Shown piece after piece: positions 32,260-41,681 of a stretch of DNA of 64,000 nt. A program made the translations under genes and the position numbers. The notes beneath the pieces were generated by a model, which saw only the letters and a list, made by a program, of their open reading frames with translations, searched no databases and had not been told where the DNA came from. The stretch is taken from the NCBI GenBank assembly GCA_963747835.1, contig CAVVGO010000006.1, positions 1,054,001 through 1,118,000 of the forward strand. Direction: 5' to 3'. Source of the DNA: JAJPKK01 sp963747835 (lineage in GTDB: Bacteria; Pseudomonadota; Alphaproteobacteria; Rhizobiales; Xanthobacteraceae). The number at the start of each line of letters is the position of its first letter. The first letter of the stretch is position 1.

Positions 32260-34077
32260 ATGGCCGCGCCCCTCCTGCAGCTTTCCGGCATCAAGTTGAC
32301 CTTCGGCGGCACGCCGTTGCTTGAGGGCGTGGACCTGCTGGTCGGCGCCGGCGAGCGCCTGTGCCTCGTCGGCCGCAACGGCTCGGGCAAATCGACGCTG
32401 CTCAAGATCGCAGCCCGGCTGGTCGAGCCCGACAGCGGCACAGCCTTCCTCAAGCCCGATGCGACCCTGCGTTACTTGCCCCAGGAACCGGATCTTTCCG
32501 GGTTCGCCACCACCGCCGACTACGTGGAGGCCGGCCTTGGTCCCAATGACGACCGCCATGTGGCACGCTATCTGATGGAGCAGCTTGGATTGCGCGGCGA
32601 CGAGAACCCGGCGGCGCTGTCGGGCGGCGAAGCGCGCCGCGCCGCGCTCGCCCGTGTGCTGGCGCCGTCCCCCGACATCCTGCTGCTGGACGAGCCGACC
32701 AATCATCTCGACCTGCCCGCCATCGAGTGGCTTGAACGCGAGCTCGACGCGCGTCAGGCGGCGCTCGTCATCATCAGCCATGACAGGCGCTTTCTCACCA
32801 ACCTGTCGCGCGTCACGGTCTGGCTCGATCGCGGCAAGGCACGCCGCATCGAGCGCGGCTTTGCGGAGTTCGAGGCGTGGCGCGACGACGTGCTGGCCGA
32901 GGAAGAACGCGATCGCCAAAAGCTCGACCGCAAGATCGAGGCCGAGGAGCATTGGATGCGCTACGGCGTCACCGCGCGGCGCAAGCGCAATGTCCGCCGC
33001 GTCGCCGGCCTCCGGGCCTTACGCCAAGGTCGACGCGAGGCGCGGCACGCCGTCGGCAAGGTCGCCATGTCGGCCGTCGAGGCGGAACGCTCCGGCGTGC
33101 TGGTGATCGAGGCGAAGGCGGTGTCCAAGCAGTATGGCGAGACGCCCATCGTGACCGACTTTTCCACCCGTATCGAACGCGGCGATCGCGTCGGCATCGT
33201 CGGCCCCAACGGCAGCGGCAAGACCACGCTGGTGAACCTGCTCACCGGCACGCTCGCGCCCGACAGCGGCACCGTGCGGCTCGGCGCCAATCTGCAGATG
33301 GCGACCCTCGACCAGCACCGCGAAAGCCTCAATCCGGACTGGACCGTCGCGGAAGCGCTGACGGGCGGGCGCGGCGATACCGTCATGGTCGGCGGACAGG
33401 CCAAGCACGTGATCGGCTACATGCGCGATTTCCTGTTCGCCCCCGAGCAGGCGCGCACCCCGCTGCGGGTGTTGTCGGGCGGCGAGCGCGGCCGCCTCAT
33501 GCTGGCGCGCGCGCTGGCGAAGCCGTCGAACGTCCTGGTGCTCGACGAGCCGACCAACGATCTCGATCTCGAAACCTTGGATGTGCTGGAGGAGATGATC
33601 GGCGATTACGCCGGCACCGTGCTCTTGATCAGCCACGATCGCGACTTTCTCGACCGCTGCGTGGACGGCGTGATCGTGCCGGAGGGCAACGGCAAGTGGG
33701 TCGAGTATGCCGGCGGCTATACGGACATGCTGGCGCAGCGCGGCGAGGATGTAAAAAAGAGCCGTGGCACTGCCGCAGTGAAACCGGTCGCGGCGGAGAA
33801 GGCCAAACCCGCGCGCCCGACGGGCGAGCCGGCGCGGCGCAAGCTCAGCTTCAACGACAAGCACGCGCTCGAAACGCTACCGGCCAAAATCGCGGTCCTT
33901 GAGAGCGAAATCGGACGCCTGCAGAAACTGATGGCTGATTCCACGCTCTACGGGCGCGACCGCGCAGCCTTCGACAAGACCTCGACGGCGCTCGCGGCGG
34001 CTCAGTCGGAACTTGCGGCGGCGGAAGAACGCTGGCTTGAGCTGGAGTTGCGGCGGGGCGAAATCGAAGGCGCGTGA
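32260..34077 (+). CDS. uup: ABC-F family ATPase, Uup type
   Basis: A 605-residue protein with two ATP-binding cassettes and no membrane part. Cassette 1 has LVGRNGSGKSTLLKIAAR, LSGGEARRAALARVLA and LLLDEPTNHLDLP. Cassette 2 has IVGPNGSGKTTLVNLLTG, LSGGERGRLMLARALAK and VLDEPTNDLDLETLD. The interdomain linker (DRQKLDRKIEAEEHWMRYGV) and the C-terminal coiled coil (IAVLESEIGRLQKL to ELAAAEERWLELELRRGE) identify the Uup type, which acts on ribosomes and branched DNA intermediates. The ATG at 32260 lies 2 bp after yaiI. The family is known for leader-controlled expression in some members, which makes the leader before yaiI notable. Confidence 0.93.
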   Translation: MAAPLLQLSGIKLTFGGTPLLEGVDLLVGAGERLCLVGRNGSGKSTLLKIAARLVEPDSGTAFLKPDATLRYLPQEPDLSGFATTADYVEAGLGPNDDRHVARYLMEQLGLRGDENPAALSGGEARRAALARVLAPSPDILLLDEPTNHLDLPAIEWLERELDARQAALVIISHDRRFLTNLSRVTVWLDRGKARRIERGFAEFEAWRDDVLAEEERDRQKLDRKIEAEEHWMRYGVTARRKRNVRRVAGLRALRQGRREARHAVGKVAMSAVEAERSGVLVIEAKAVSKQYGETPIVTDFSTRIERGDRVGIVGPNGSGKTTLVNLLTGTLAPDSGTVRLGANLQMATLDQHRESLNPDWTVAEALTGGRGDTVMVGGQAKHVIGYMRDFLFAPEQARTPLRVLSGGERGRLMLARALAKPSNVLVLDEPTNDLDLETLDVLEEMIGDYAGTVLLISHDRDFLDRCVDGVIVPEGNGKWVEYAGGYTDMLAQRGEDVKKSRGTAAVKPVAAEKAKPARPTGEPARRKLSFNDKHALETLPAKIAVLESEIGRLQKLMADSTLYGRDRAAFDKTSTALAAAQSELAAAEERWLELELRRGEIEGA

Positions 34078-34445
34078 AGTATCAGCATTCCCGGACCGGT
34101 CGCCGATGAAACATCCGCCATAAAGGAGCGGCCCACACCGGAGCGGAGATTTCCGCAGGGTGGAGGCCGCCTAGTTTGAGAACCGTCTCGGGAGGAAAGC
34201 CAAGACACGCAAAACATGCCTGATTACTGCAAAAAAATCCCTGATAATCGTCACGCCGTCGCATTTTATTCACAACCAAATGGATGGGCCGGTGCCATCG
34301 CACCCGCAATCGCCGTATTTTCGCATTGCATCCGCTCAGAACCGGCTTCGGTTACGCATTTTCATCTAAGCCGAAAATGGTATAGGCACTGAAGTTAGGC
34401 GGGCGCGCGAAGTCCGGCGCGCGCAAATCAACGGGAACTTTAATA
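34078..34445. other. Intergenic region between uup and the glutathione transferase gene
   Basis: About 370 bp without a convincing gene. Its right part is somewhat AT-rich and must contain the promoter of the glutathione transferase gene. I found no repeat or hairpin strong enough to call. Confidence 0.5.
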
Positions 34446-35075
34446 GTGATCGACCTCTTCACGTGGACCACGCCGAACGGCCGCAAGGCTTCCATCGCGC
34501 TCGAAGAGCTCGGCCTCCCATACGAGGTGCACGCGGTCGATATCGGCAAGGACGAGCAGTTCAAACCTGAGTTCCTGAAGATCAGCCCGAACAATCGCAT
34601 CCCGGCGATCGTCGACCGCGACAATAATTTCAGCCTGATGGAATCCGGTGCCATCCTGCTCTACCTCGCTGAGAAGGCCGGCAAGCTGCTGCCGACCGAC
34701 AAGCTCAAGCGATACCGCGTGATCGAATGGCTGATGTGGCAGATGGGCGGCCCCGGCCCGATGCTCGGTCAGGTCCACCACTTCGTGAAGTACAACAAGG
34801 GCAAGGCGCCCTACGCGGAGGAGCGCTACCTCAAGGAAGCGCAGCGTCTCTACGGCGTGCTCGACCGCCGTCTCGCCGATCACGAGTTCGTGGCCGACGA
34901 CTATTCGGTGGCCGACATCGCGATCTGGCCGTGGATCTCGCGTTACGACTGGCAGACCATCGATCTCAACCACTTCCCCAACGTCAAGCGCTGGTACGTG
35001 GCGATTGCGAACCGCCCGGCGGTCCGCAAAGGCTACGACGTCCCAAAGAAGGTTCAGGACATTCCGATGCCATGA
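34446..35075 (+). CDS. Glutathione S-transferase family protein (YfcG/Nu-like)
   Basis: A 209-residue cytosolic protein. The N-terminal thioredoxin-like domain begins IDLFTWTTPNGRKASIALEE, where the TTPNG segment is the glutathione-binding turn of YfcG-like transferases. It continues NRIPAIVDRDNNFSLMESGA, the Glu-Ser pair that binds glutathione. The helical C-terminal domain has FVADDYSVADIAIWPWISRY. It probably reduces disulfides or peroxides with glutathione. The start is GTG at 34446. It is a single gene, convergent with the minus-strand binding-protein gene. Confidence 0.92.
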   Translation: MIDLFTWTTPNGRKASIALEELGLPYEVHAVDIGKDEQFKPEFLKISPNNRIPAIVDRDNNFSLMESGAILLYLAEKAGKLLPTDKLKRYRVIEWLMWQMGGPGPMLGQVHHFVKYNKGKAPYAEERYLKEAQRLYGVLDRRLADHEFVADDYSVADIAIWPWISRYDWQTIDLNHFPNVKRWYVAIANRPAVRKGYDVPKKVQDIPMP

Positions 35076-35141
35076 GAGAATACCGATTGGCTGTTCCGCC
35101 GTTCGGCACGCGATCGTCGGATTTGCTCCGCCGCACCGTCA

Positions 35142-35834
35142 TCACCTCACCTCGAAGCCTGCCTCCACCCAGACGGCGCGCGCCACGGGTGCGATCAGCG
35201 CCGCGATGAAGGCGCGCCCGGCGTCCGGGACGCGGGACGACGACGACACTGCCGCCGCATAGGCGGTGGCATGGCCGTAGGGCGGCGGCAACGGCCCGAG
35301 GATGCGGGCGTTCTTGCCCTGCAACAACTCCGGAATGAACGTCATGGCGAGATCCGCCTCGCCGCGTCCCACCGCATCGGCGGCCGCGACGCCGCTCTTC
35401 TGCCGCACCGTCTTGGCGGCGATTACATCGGCGAGGCCGATGCGCCCGAACAGGTCGCGCAGATAAATGCCGGCGGAGCCACCCACCGCGGGATCGCTCA
35501 GCGCAATGGCGTGCGCGGCCGCGAGCGCGGCCTTGAAGGATTCGGGCGTCGCGACGTCCGGCGCCGGAGCACCCTCGCGAATCGCGATGCCGATGGGAGC
35601 GCGGCCGACCTCGGCGCGACTATCCTCCAGAAGTGCGCCCGACTTGGCGAGCGCATCAAGCGCGGGCGTGGCCAGGATCAGCACGTCCACGTTTTCGCCC
35701 GCCGCGAGGCGCGCCTGCAGGGCGCCCATCGGCTCGAACACGATGTCGGGCGGCTGGTGGGTCGCTGCGGAAAATTGCTGCGCCAATGTGGTGACCGCCA
35801 CATGCATCGAGCGGGCGCAGAACACTTTCAGCAT
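35142..35834 (-). CDS. ModA-like substrate-binding protein without a signal peptide
   Basis: A 230-residue protein of the bacterial extracellular solute-binding type 11 (molybdate-binding-like) fold. Segments are DIVFEPMGALQARLAAGENV, DVLILATPALDALAKSGALL and AIALSDPAVGGSAGIYLRDL, followed by AVGRGEADLAMTFIPELL. It starts directly with MLKVFCARSMHVAVTTLAQQ and has no export signal, unlike true ModA. No ABC permease or ATPase genes are adjacent. The ATG at 35834 has GAAGGA upstream. It may bind an anion in the cytosol, or a signal peptide may have been lost; the role is unknown. Confidence 0.8.
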   Translation of the reverse strand: MLKVFCARSMHVAVTTLAQQFSAATHQPPDIVFEPMGALQARLAAGENVDVLILATPALDALAKSGALLEDSRAEVGRAPIGIAIREGAPAPDVATPESFKAALAAAHAIALSDPAVGGSAGIYLRDLFGRIGLADVIAAKTVRQKSGVAAADAVGRGEADLAMTFIPELLQGKNARILGPLPPPYGHATAYAAAVSSSSRVPDAGRAFIAALIAPVARAVWVEAGFEVR

Positions 35835-35882
35835 AGCGTCGTCCTTCACCGCGCCGGCGTGACCGAACGACGCCCGTCCCGA

Positions 35883-36944
35883 TTAGTTCTTGACGTACTT
35901 CATCACCCGCTTGGGGCCGACTTCGGCACCGAAGATGTCGCCCTTGGCATCGGCGGTGACGCCCTCGGCGGCGCTGGTGGTGGTGGCGTTCTCGTCCGGG
36001 TCCGGAATGAAGTACATCACGGTGCCATCCTTGGCGCTGCCGACCCGCATGCCGCGCTTCCAGTCGGCATGGTTCTTGGCGACCGATCCGGATTCCGAAT
36101 CCGCCACGTAGATCACGTCGTTCTTGTCGATGTAAACGCCGCTTGGCCGGCTGAATTGCGTCCACTGGGCGATAAAATTGCCATCCTGATCGAAGATCTG
36201 GATGCGGTGGTTGCCGCGATCGCCGACGAAGAGCCGGCCACGCGAATCCATGGCGAGTGTGTGGGGGCCGTCGAACTCGCCGGGGGCGGAGCCTTTCTTA
36301 CCCCAGGTCTTGATGAACTTGCCGGTCTTGTCGAATTTCACGATGCGGGCATTGCTATTGCCGCCGTGTCCGTCGGCGACGAAGATGTCGCCATTGGGGG
36401 CGACCTGCACGGCGGACGGCGCATTAAACTCGTCGTTGGCAGTGCCGGCGACGCCGGCCTTGCCGAGCACCATCAGGACCTTCCCCTCCGGGCTGAACTT
36501 GAACACTTGATGTCCGCTGCCGTCCTTGCCGACCCCGTCGGTCACCCATACGTTGCCGTCGGGATCGACCGAGAGACCGTGGGGAAGCACGAACATCCCG
36601 GCCCCGAAGGCCTTCATCAGATTGCCGTTCTCGTCAAACTTGAGGATCGGGGCGAGGCTCGAGCCTTGGCATCCGAACGGAACGCCGGGCTTCATCTGGT
36701 TCGGCGGCGCGAACTGGCCGCAGCGTTCCGCGACCCAAATGCTCTTGCCGTCCGCGTCGACCCCGATGCCGGCCGTCGAGCCCCACGTCCGGCCGTCCGG
36801 CAGCTTGCCGAACGGCATGCCGTGATAGGGGTTGGGCAGCGAATTGATCGGTGCGACGGTCTGCGAATAGACGGTGCCCGCCGATACGGCAAGGAGCGCC
36901 AGCACGGCGATGCGAAGCGAGTTTCCTCCGGTCAGTTTGGACAT
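35883..36944 (-). CDS. Exported NHL-repeat protein (peptidyl-alpha-hydroxyglycine lyase-like)
   Basis: A 353-residue protein with a signal peptide (LRIAVLALLAVSAGTVYS) and a six-bladed NHL propeller. Repeats include LPHGLSVDPDGNVWVTDGVG, FNAPSAVQVAPNGDIFVADG and FDGPHTLAMDSRGRLFVGDR, followed by GNHRIQIFDQDGNFIAQW and SRPSGVYIDKNDVIYVADSE. The layout resembles the lyase domain of peptidylglycine amidating enzymes, but catalytic equivalence is not shown. The start at 36944 has GGGAGA upstream. It lies 37 bp after a VWA-domain gene on the same strand. Confidence 0.85.
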   Translation of the reverse strand: MSKLTGGNSLRIAVLALLAVSAGTVYSQTVAPINSLPNPYHGMPFGKLPDGRTWGSTAGIGVDADGKSIWVAERCGQFAPPNQMKPGVPFGCQGSSLAPILKFDENGNLMKAFGAGMFVLPHGLSVDPDGNVWVTDGVGKDGSGHQVFKFSPEGKVLMVLGKAGVAGTANDEFNAPSAVQVAPNGDIFVADGHGGNSNARIVKFDKTGKFIKTWGKKGSAPGEFDGPHTLAMDSRGRLFVGDRGNHRIQIFDQDGNFIAQWTQFSRPSGVYIDKNDVIYVADSESGSVAKNHADWKRGMRVGSAKDGTVMYFIPDPDENATTTSAAEGVTADAKGDIFGAEVGPKRVMKYVKN

Positions 36945-36981
36945 GATGGCGTCTCCCGGTTTTGGTGCCTTATGAACGCTT

Positions 36982-37734
36982 TCACGGCAAGGGAAGCTTG
37001 ACCGTGTCGGCATCGTTGGTAGCGATCTCAATGATCAGCTTCTTGAGAATGGCTTCGGCGAAGCTCTCATAGTTTTCCGCCGGCACCATGACGGCGCCCG
37101 GCCCGCCGATGACGTTCTCGAAATAGTAAGTGTCGAGGTCCGGCTCCACCGAGAGGATCGGCAGCCCGTTGATGGTGATGCCGTCGCGCACCGCCTCGTC
37201 GCGGGCAAGCGGCGCCGGCCGGCCGATATTGTTGGCGCCGTCGCCTGACACATCGATGGTGCGTCGTGTCGCCTTGAACGGACTCTGGGCGAGAATCAGC
37301 CGCGAATAATCGATGGCACCGCTGATCGAGGTGCCGCCGCCGAACAGCTTGCGCGGCGCGGCGTCGATGGCGGCGGCAAGCGCCTCCGCCGAGGCCTCGT
37401 CCTTGACCACCATCCACGGCACCACGTGGACCTGAAGGCGCGGACCGGTCCACTGCAGCATGGTGACGGCGATTGCCGAGGATATGCCGGAGCGGATGGC
37501 GCTCAGCACCCGCGGATTGCGAAACGCCGCCGCGTAGCCCTGCTTCTGCAGGTCGAAGCGACGCTGGTTGACACTGCCGGAGGCATCGACCGCGAGAACG
37601 AGTTGGAGATCGACCTCCGTCTCGGCGGCGCGCCCTAAGCCGGGAAGCGCAAGCACAATCGCCACCAACAACGCCGCGGAGGCGCGGCGAGTGGGCGTCA
37701 GGAAACCGGAACAAGAGCGAGCGCGTATCGACAT
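36982..37734 (-). CDS. DUF1194 (VWA-like) exported protein
   Basis: A 250-residue protein with an N-terminal signal (ASAALLVAIVLALPGLGRAA). A von Willebrand A-like domain follows: VDLQLVLAVDASGSVNQRRF contains the metal-site motif DASGS, then FGGGTSISGAIDYSRLILAQ and RRTIDVSGDGANNIGRPAPL. This is the DUF1194 family of Alphaproteobacteria. It probably binds a partner protein through a metal site in the periplasm; no function is assigned. ATG at 37734 is preferred over an upstream in-frame ATG because it starts at the signal peptide. Confidence 0.88.
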   Translation of the reverse strand: MSIRARSCSGFLTPTRRASAALLVAIVLALPGLGRAAETEVDLQLVLAVDASGSVNQRRFDLQKQGYAAAFRNPRVLSAIRSGISSAIAVTMLQWTGPRLQVHVVPWMVVKDEASAEALAAAIDAAPRKLFGGGTSISGAIDYSRLILAQSPFKATRRTIDVSGDGANNIGRPAPLARDEAVRDGITINGLPILSVEPDLDTYYFENVIGGPGAVMVPAENYESFAEAILKKLIIEIATNDADTVKLPLP

Positions 37735-37798
37735 TTTGGCTTGGTCCGCAAAAACCCTCACAACCGTAGCCGAAATCCCGACGCGCTGGAATGGCGGA

Positions 37799-38683
37799 TC
37801 AGCGATGAATGAGCGTGCCGGAGCCGAGATCGGTCAGCAGTTCCAACAGCACCGCATGCTCGACCTTGCCGTCAAGGATGACGACGCCCTCGACGCCGGC
37901 GTCGAGCGCATAGAGGCAGGTCTCGACCTTCGGAATCATACCGCCCGAGATGGTGCCATCGGCGATCAGCCGTCGCGCCTCGTCCGTGGAGAGCTGCTTG
38001 ATCAGGTTCTTCGATTTGTCGAGCACGCCCGGTACATCGGTCAACAGCAGCAATCGCTTCGCCTTCAACGCGCCCGCGATGGCTCCGGCAAACGTATCGG
38101 CATTGACGTTGTAAGTTCCGCCAGGCGAACCGGTCGCGACCGGCGCCAGCACCGGGATCAATTCGCGTCCGAGAATCTGGTCGAGCACCATGGTGTTGAC
38201 CTTCTCGGGCTCGCCGACAAAGCCCAGATCAACGATCTTCTCGATATGCGAGCCCGGGTCCACCACGGTACGGCTGACCTTGCGGGCCACCACCATGTTG
38301 CCGTCCTTCCCGCATAACCCGACCGCCTTGCCGCCCGCCTCGTTGATGAAGCCGACGATCTGCTTGTTGATGTGTCCGGCCAGCACCATCTCGACGATCT
38401 CGATGGTGGCGGCATCGGTGACCCGAAGCCCGGCGGCGAATTCCGACTTGATGCCGAGGCGTTTGAGCATGTCGCCGATCTGCGGACCGCCGCCGTGCAC
38501 CACCACCGGGTTGATGGCGGTCTGCTCCAGCAACACGATGTCGCGGGCAAAGCTCCGCGCCGCGGCTTCCTCGCCCATGGCATGGCCGCCATATTTCACC
38601 ACGACGATCTCGTCGTCGTATTGCTGCATATGCGGCAGCGCTTCGGAAAGAATCCGGGCAATGTCGAACGGCGAAACGGTCAT
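37799..38683 (-). CDS. argB: Acetylglutamate kinase
   Basis: A 294-residue enzyme of arginine synthesis that phosphorylates N-acetylglutamate. Amino acid kinase family segments are DEIVVVKYGGHAMGEEAAAR, NPVVVHGGGPQIGDMLKRLG and GTYNVNADTFAGAIAGALKA, followed by LLLLTDVPGVLDKSKNLIKQ and ISGGMIPKVETCLYALDAGV. All substrate and ATP sites appear intact. The start at 38683 (MTVSPFDIARILSEALPH) matches the family. It lies at the downstream end of the rpmH-rnpA-yidC-engB cluster. Confidence 0.96.
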   Translation of the reverse strand: MTVSPFDIARILSEALPHMQQYDDEIVVVKYGGHAMGEEAAARSFARDIVLLEQTAINPVVVHGGGPQIGDMLKRLGIKSEFAAGLRVTDAATIEIVEMVLAGHINKQIVGFINEAGGKAVGLCGKDGNMVVARKVSRTVVDPGSHIEKIVDLGFVGEPEKVNTMVLDQILGRELIPVLAPVATGSPGGTYNVNADTFAGAIAGALKAKRLLLLTDVPGVLDKSKNLIKQLSTDEARRLIADGTISGGMIPKVETCLYALDAGVEGVVILDGKVEHAVLLELLTDLGSGTLIHR

Positions 38684-38759
38684 GGTTTGATCCAGGCTTT
38701 GCTGCGCGCTATTTAGCGCATGATGCCGGAAAGGTGCAGCGTTTTCGGAGAGCTGCCGA

Positions 38760-39122
38760 TCAACGGCCCCGCGCCGCGGCGGCAGCCACCGCAAGGACGA
38801 GCCAGCCCATGATCAGGACGGTGCCGCCGGTCGGCGCCGCCATCGGAAACAGCCGATGGCCCGCAAAGGTGCGCATCGACACGTCGCCGGCAAACAGCGC
38901 GCCGCCCAGCACGAAACCCGCCGTGGCGGCGAGCGCCAACGGCCGCCATAGCAGCCCTTGGCTCGCTAGAGCGACAGCGGCCAGTACCGCGACCGCGTGA
39001 AACAGCAGCAGATAGGCGGCACTGTCCAGACCCGCACCCGGTGCCGCGTGGGCGGCGGCGGCTGCAAGGACGACGCCGCATGCACCCATCAGCGACGCAA
39101 GTACCAGCAGGGTCGTTGTCAT
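38760..39122 (-). CDS. DUF423 family membrane protein
   Basis: A 120-residue protein with four hydrophobic segments: LLVLASLMGACGVVLAAAAA, AYLLLFHAVAVLAAVALAS, ALAATAGFVLGGALFAGDVS and VLIMGWLVLAVAAAAA. The GALFAGDVSMRTFAGHRLFP and AAPTGGTVLIMGW motifs mark DUF423 (YgdD-like). Function unknown. It is inserted between engB (41 bp) and argB (76 bp), all on the minus strand. Confidence 0.88.
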   Translation of the reverse strand: MTTTLLVLASLMGACGVVLAAAAAHAAPGAGLDSAAYLLLFHAVAVLAAVALASQGLLWRPLALAATAGFVLGGALFAGDVSMRTFAGHRLFPMAAPTGGTVLIMGWLVLAVAAAAARGR

Positions 39123-39163
39123 CGGATTTTTCCGCCGCGCCTTTGCTCAAAAACTCTTGAAAT

Positions 39164-39833
39164 CTATCGCCGCTGCTCCGCCAGCAGCCGCGCTATGGCG
39201 GCGCGCAGTTCCGGAACGCCGTCGCCGCTGCGCGTCGAGGTGAGCAGGACTTCCGGAAACGCGGCCGGGTGCTTGGCGAGAGCCGTCACGGTGGCATCAA
39301 GACAAGCCGCAAGCTGCGCCGGTTTCACGGCGTCGGTTTTGGTGAGCACGATCTGATAGCTGACCGCAGCCGTATCGAGTGTTTTGAACACCTCGTCGTC
39401 GGGCGGCGTGAGGCCGCGCCGCGCATCCACCAACACATAGACCCGCAGCAGATTGGCGCGGCCTTTGAAATAGTCGTGGATCAGGGCGGTCCAGGCCTCG
39501 ACCTTCGCCTTCGGGGCCGCCGCATAGCCGTAGCCCGGCATGTCGACCAGGCTCACGCGATCGTCGGCGGCGAAGAAGACCAACTCCTGGGTACGGCCCG
39601 GCGTATGCGAGGTCCTGGCGAGGCCGTTGCGGTTGGTCAGGGCGTTGATGAGAACTCGATTTGCCCACGTTGGAACGGCCCACGAAAGCGATCTCATCGC
39701 CCTTCATGGCCGGCAGCGACGTCGCCGAGCCCGCCGCGGAAACGAAGCTCCATTCCGGCGCGAACAGCCTGCGGCCGGCCCCGATTTCGCTGGTGGTGAA
39801 GGCTGACGCGGGCATGGGCTGTGCGGCCGTCAT
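39164..39833 (-). CDS. engB: Ribosome biogenesis GTPase EngB/YihA (frameshift)
   Basis: GTPase for large ribosomal subunit assembly. The first frame gives MKGDEIAFVGRSNVGKSS, the G1 motif. The rest (NALTNRNGLARTSHTPGRTQ, FFAADDRVSLVDMPGYGYAA with the G3 DxPG, and IVLTKTDAVKP as G4) lies in another frame from about 39655. TCGAGTTCTCATCAACGCC has one T too many; removing it restores SSLINALTNR. Joined it is about 222 residues, normal. EngB is usually essential, so a sequencing insertion is likely. It lies 60 bp downstream of yidC. Confidence 0.9.
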
Positions 39834-39893
39834 GGCCTGCTACCCCTCGGCCCGTTTTTTCTTCGGCAGCAGGGCGCGGAGATTGTCGAACAA

Positions 39894-41681
39894 CTAAATC
39901 TTGGCGCCGTGACGATGCATGATGACCGATTGCTGGAGCACCGAGAGCGTGTTGTTCCAGGCCCAATAGATCACCAGGCCGGAAGAGAACGACGCCAGCA
40001 TGAAGGTGAAGATCACCGGCATCCAATCGAAGATCATCTTCTGGGCCGGATCCGGCGGCGCCGGATTGAGCTTCATCTGGAACCACATGGTAACGCCCAT
40101 GATCAGCGGCCAGGCGCCGATGACGAGGAAATGCCCGACCAGCGGAAGCTGCGTCGGATCGACCGGTATGAGCCCGAACAGGTTGAAGACGTTGGTCGGG
40201 TCCGGCGCCGACAGGTCCTTGATCCAGCCGAAGAACGGCGCATGGCGCATTTCGATGGTGACGAACAGCACCTTGTAGAGCGCGAAGAACACCGGAATCT
40301 GGATTGCGATCGGCAGGCAGCCGGCGATCGGATTGATCTTCTCGCGCTTGTAGAGCTCCATCAGCTCCTGCTGCTGCTTGACCTTGTCGTCGGGGTAGCG
40401 CTCCTTCAGCGCCTGCATCTGGGGCTGCACCGCCTTCATCTTCGCCATCGAGACGTACGATTTGTTTGCGAGCGGGAAGAACAGGGTCTTCAGCATCACC
40501 GTCACGAGCAGGATCGCGATGCCGAAATTTCCGGTCCAGTGGTAGATCATGTCCATCACCCGGAACAGCGGCTTGGTGATGAAGTAGAACCATCCCCAAT
40601 CAATCAACAACTCGAAACGATTGAGCTTGAGGTCTTTCTCATAGTCGTCGACGAGCTGGACTTCCTTGGCGCCGGCGAACAGCCGCCCGTCCGCGGCTCC
40701 GGTGCCGCCCGGTGCGATGGTCTGCGGGTCGAGCAGGTAATCGGTCTGATAGGTCTTCACGGTGTTGAGGTCGGTCGCGGTGAAATGGGCATCGACCCGC
40801 GCATCGGATTCCGGCAGCAGCGCCGCCGCCCAATACTTATCGGTGATGCCCATCCAGGCGTCGGTCGCCTTGAATGCCATGCTCTTGGCGTCGTCGATCT
40901 TCTTGTAGGTGACTTCCTGGAGGCCCTGGTCGCCGAACACGCCAATCAAGCCTTCGTGAAGGATGTAATAGCCGAGCGTCCGCGGGGTGCCGTGACGCGA
41001 TATCAGGGCGTAGGGATAGAGCGTTATTGGCACGGTGCCACGGTTCAAAACCTCGTCCCTGACGGTGAAGACATATTTGTCGTCGACCGCGACCGTGCGA
41101 CGGAACACAAGTCCATCGTCGTTGTCGTAAGTGAGCGTGATCGGCTGGCCGGGCGCGAGCGCTCCCGCGCCCTCCTGCTTCCACACCGTGTCTGGGCCCG
41201 GCAGTTTCGCGGTACTACCGGCGGCGCCAACCCAGCCAAATTCCGCATAGAACGGATGCGGACTGCCGGACGGCGACAACAGCACGATGGCGGGTGAGGT
41301 CGGGTCGACTGTCTCGCGGTACTGGGCCAGCGAAACGTCGTCGATGCGACCGCCCTTGAGGGCGATCGAGCCCTTGATCCGTGGCGTGTCGATGCGAACG
41401 CGCGGCGTCGCGGCGATCGTCTCGTCGCGGCTCTTCAGCTCGGCCGGCGTCAGCGCGCCGGATTGATCGGCCGGCGTCTGCGGCGCCGCCGCCGTCGCGC
41501 CTTGGGGTACCGTGCCCGGCGGTGCCGGATTTCCGGGGAGCGTCGGAAGCGGTTGCATCTGAGTCTGCTGGCGTTGCAGCGCCTCCTGGCGCTGCTTCGG
41601 CAAGGCGAAGAAATACTCCCATGCGATCAGCACGATGGCCGACAGCACGACGGCGAGGATGGTGTTCTTCTGATCGTTCAT
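39894..41681 (-). CDS. yidC: Membrane protein insertase YidC
   Basis: A 595-residue Oxa1/YidC insertase. The N-terminal membrane anchor (KNTILAVVLSAIVLIAWEYF) is followed by a large periplasmic beta domain. The insertase core holds WGWFYFITKPLFRVMDMIYH, GNFGIAILLVTVMLKTLFFP and YVSMAKMKAVQPQMQALKER. Later helices are IPVFFALYKVLFVTIEMRHA, PLIMGVTMWFQMKLNPAPPD and FSSGLVIYWAWNNTLSVLQQ. The start overlaps the rnpA stop by 4 bases. yidD is missing between them. Confidence 0.97.
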   Translation of the reverse strand: MNDQKNTILAVVLSAIVLIAWEYFFALPKQRQEALQRQQTQMQPLPTLPGNPAPPGTVPQGATAAAPQTPADQSGALTPAELKSRDETIAATPRVRIDTPRIKGSIALKGGRIDDVSLAQYRETVDPTSPAIVLLSPSGSPHPFYAEFGWVGAAGSTAKLPGPDTVWKQEGAGALAPGQPITLTYDNDDGLVFRRTVAVDDKYVFTVRDEVLNRGTVPITLYPYALISRHGTPRTLGYYILHEGLIGVFGDQGLQEVTYKKIDDAKSMAFKATDAWMGITDKYWAAALLPESDARVDAHFTATDLNTVKTYQTDYLLDPQTIAPGGTGAADGRLFAGAKEVQLVDDYEKDLKLNRFELLIDWGWFYFITKPLFRVMDMIYHWTGNFGIAILLVTVMLKTLFFPLANKSYVSMAKMKAVQPQMQALKERYPDDKVKQQQELMELYKREKINPIAGCLPIAIQIPVFFALYKVLFVTIEMRHAPFFGWIKDLSAPDPTNVFNLFGLIPVDPTQLPLVGHFLVIGAWPLIMGVTMWFQMKLNPAPPDPAQKMIFDWMPVIFTFMLASFSSGLVIYWAWNNTLSVLQQSVIMHRHGAKI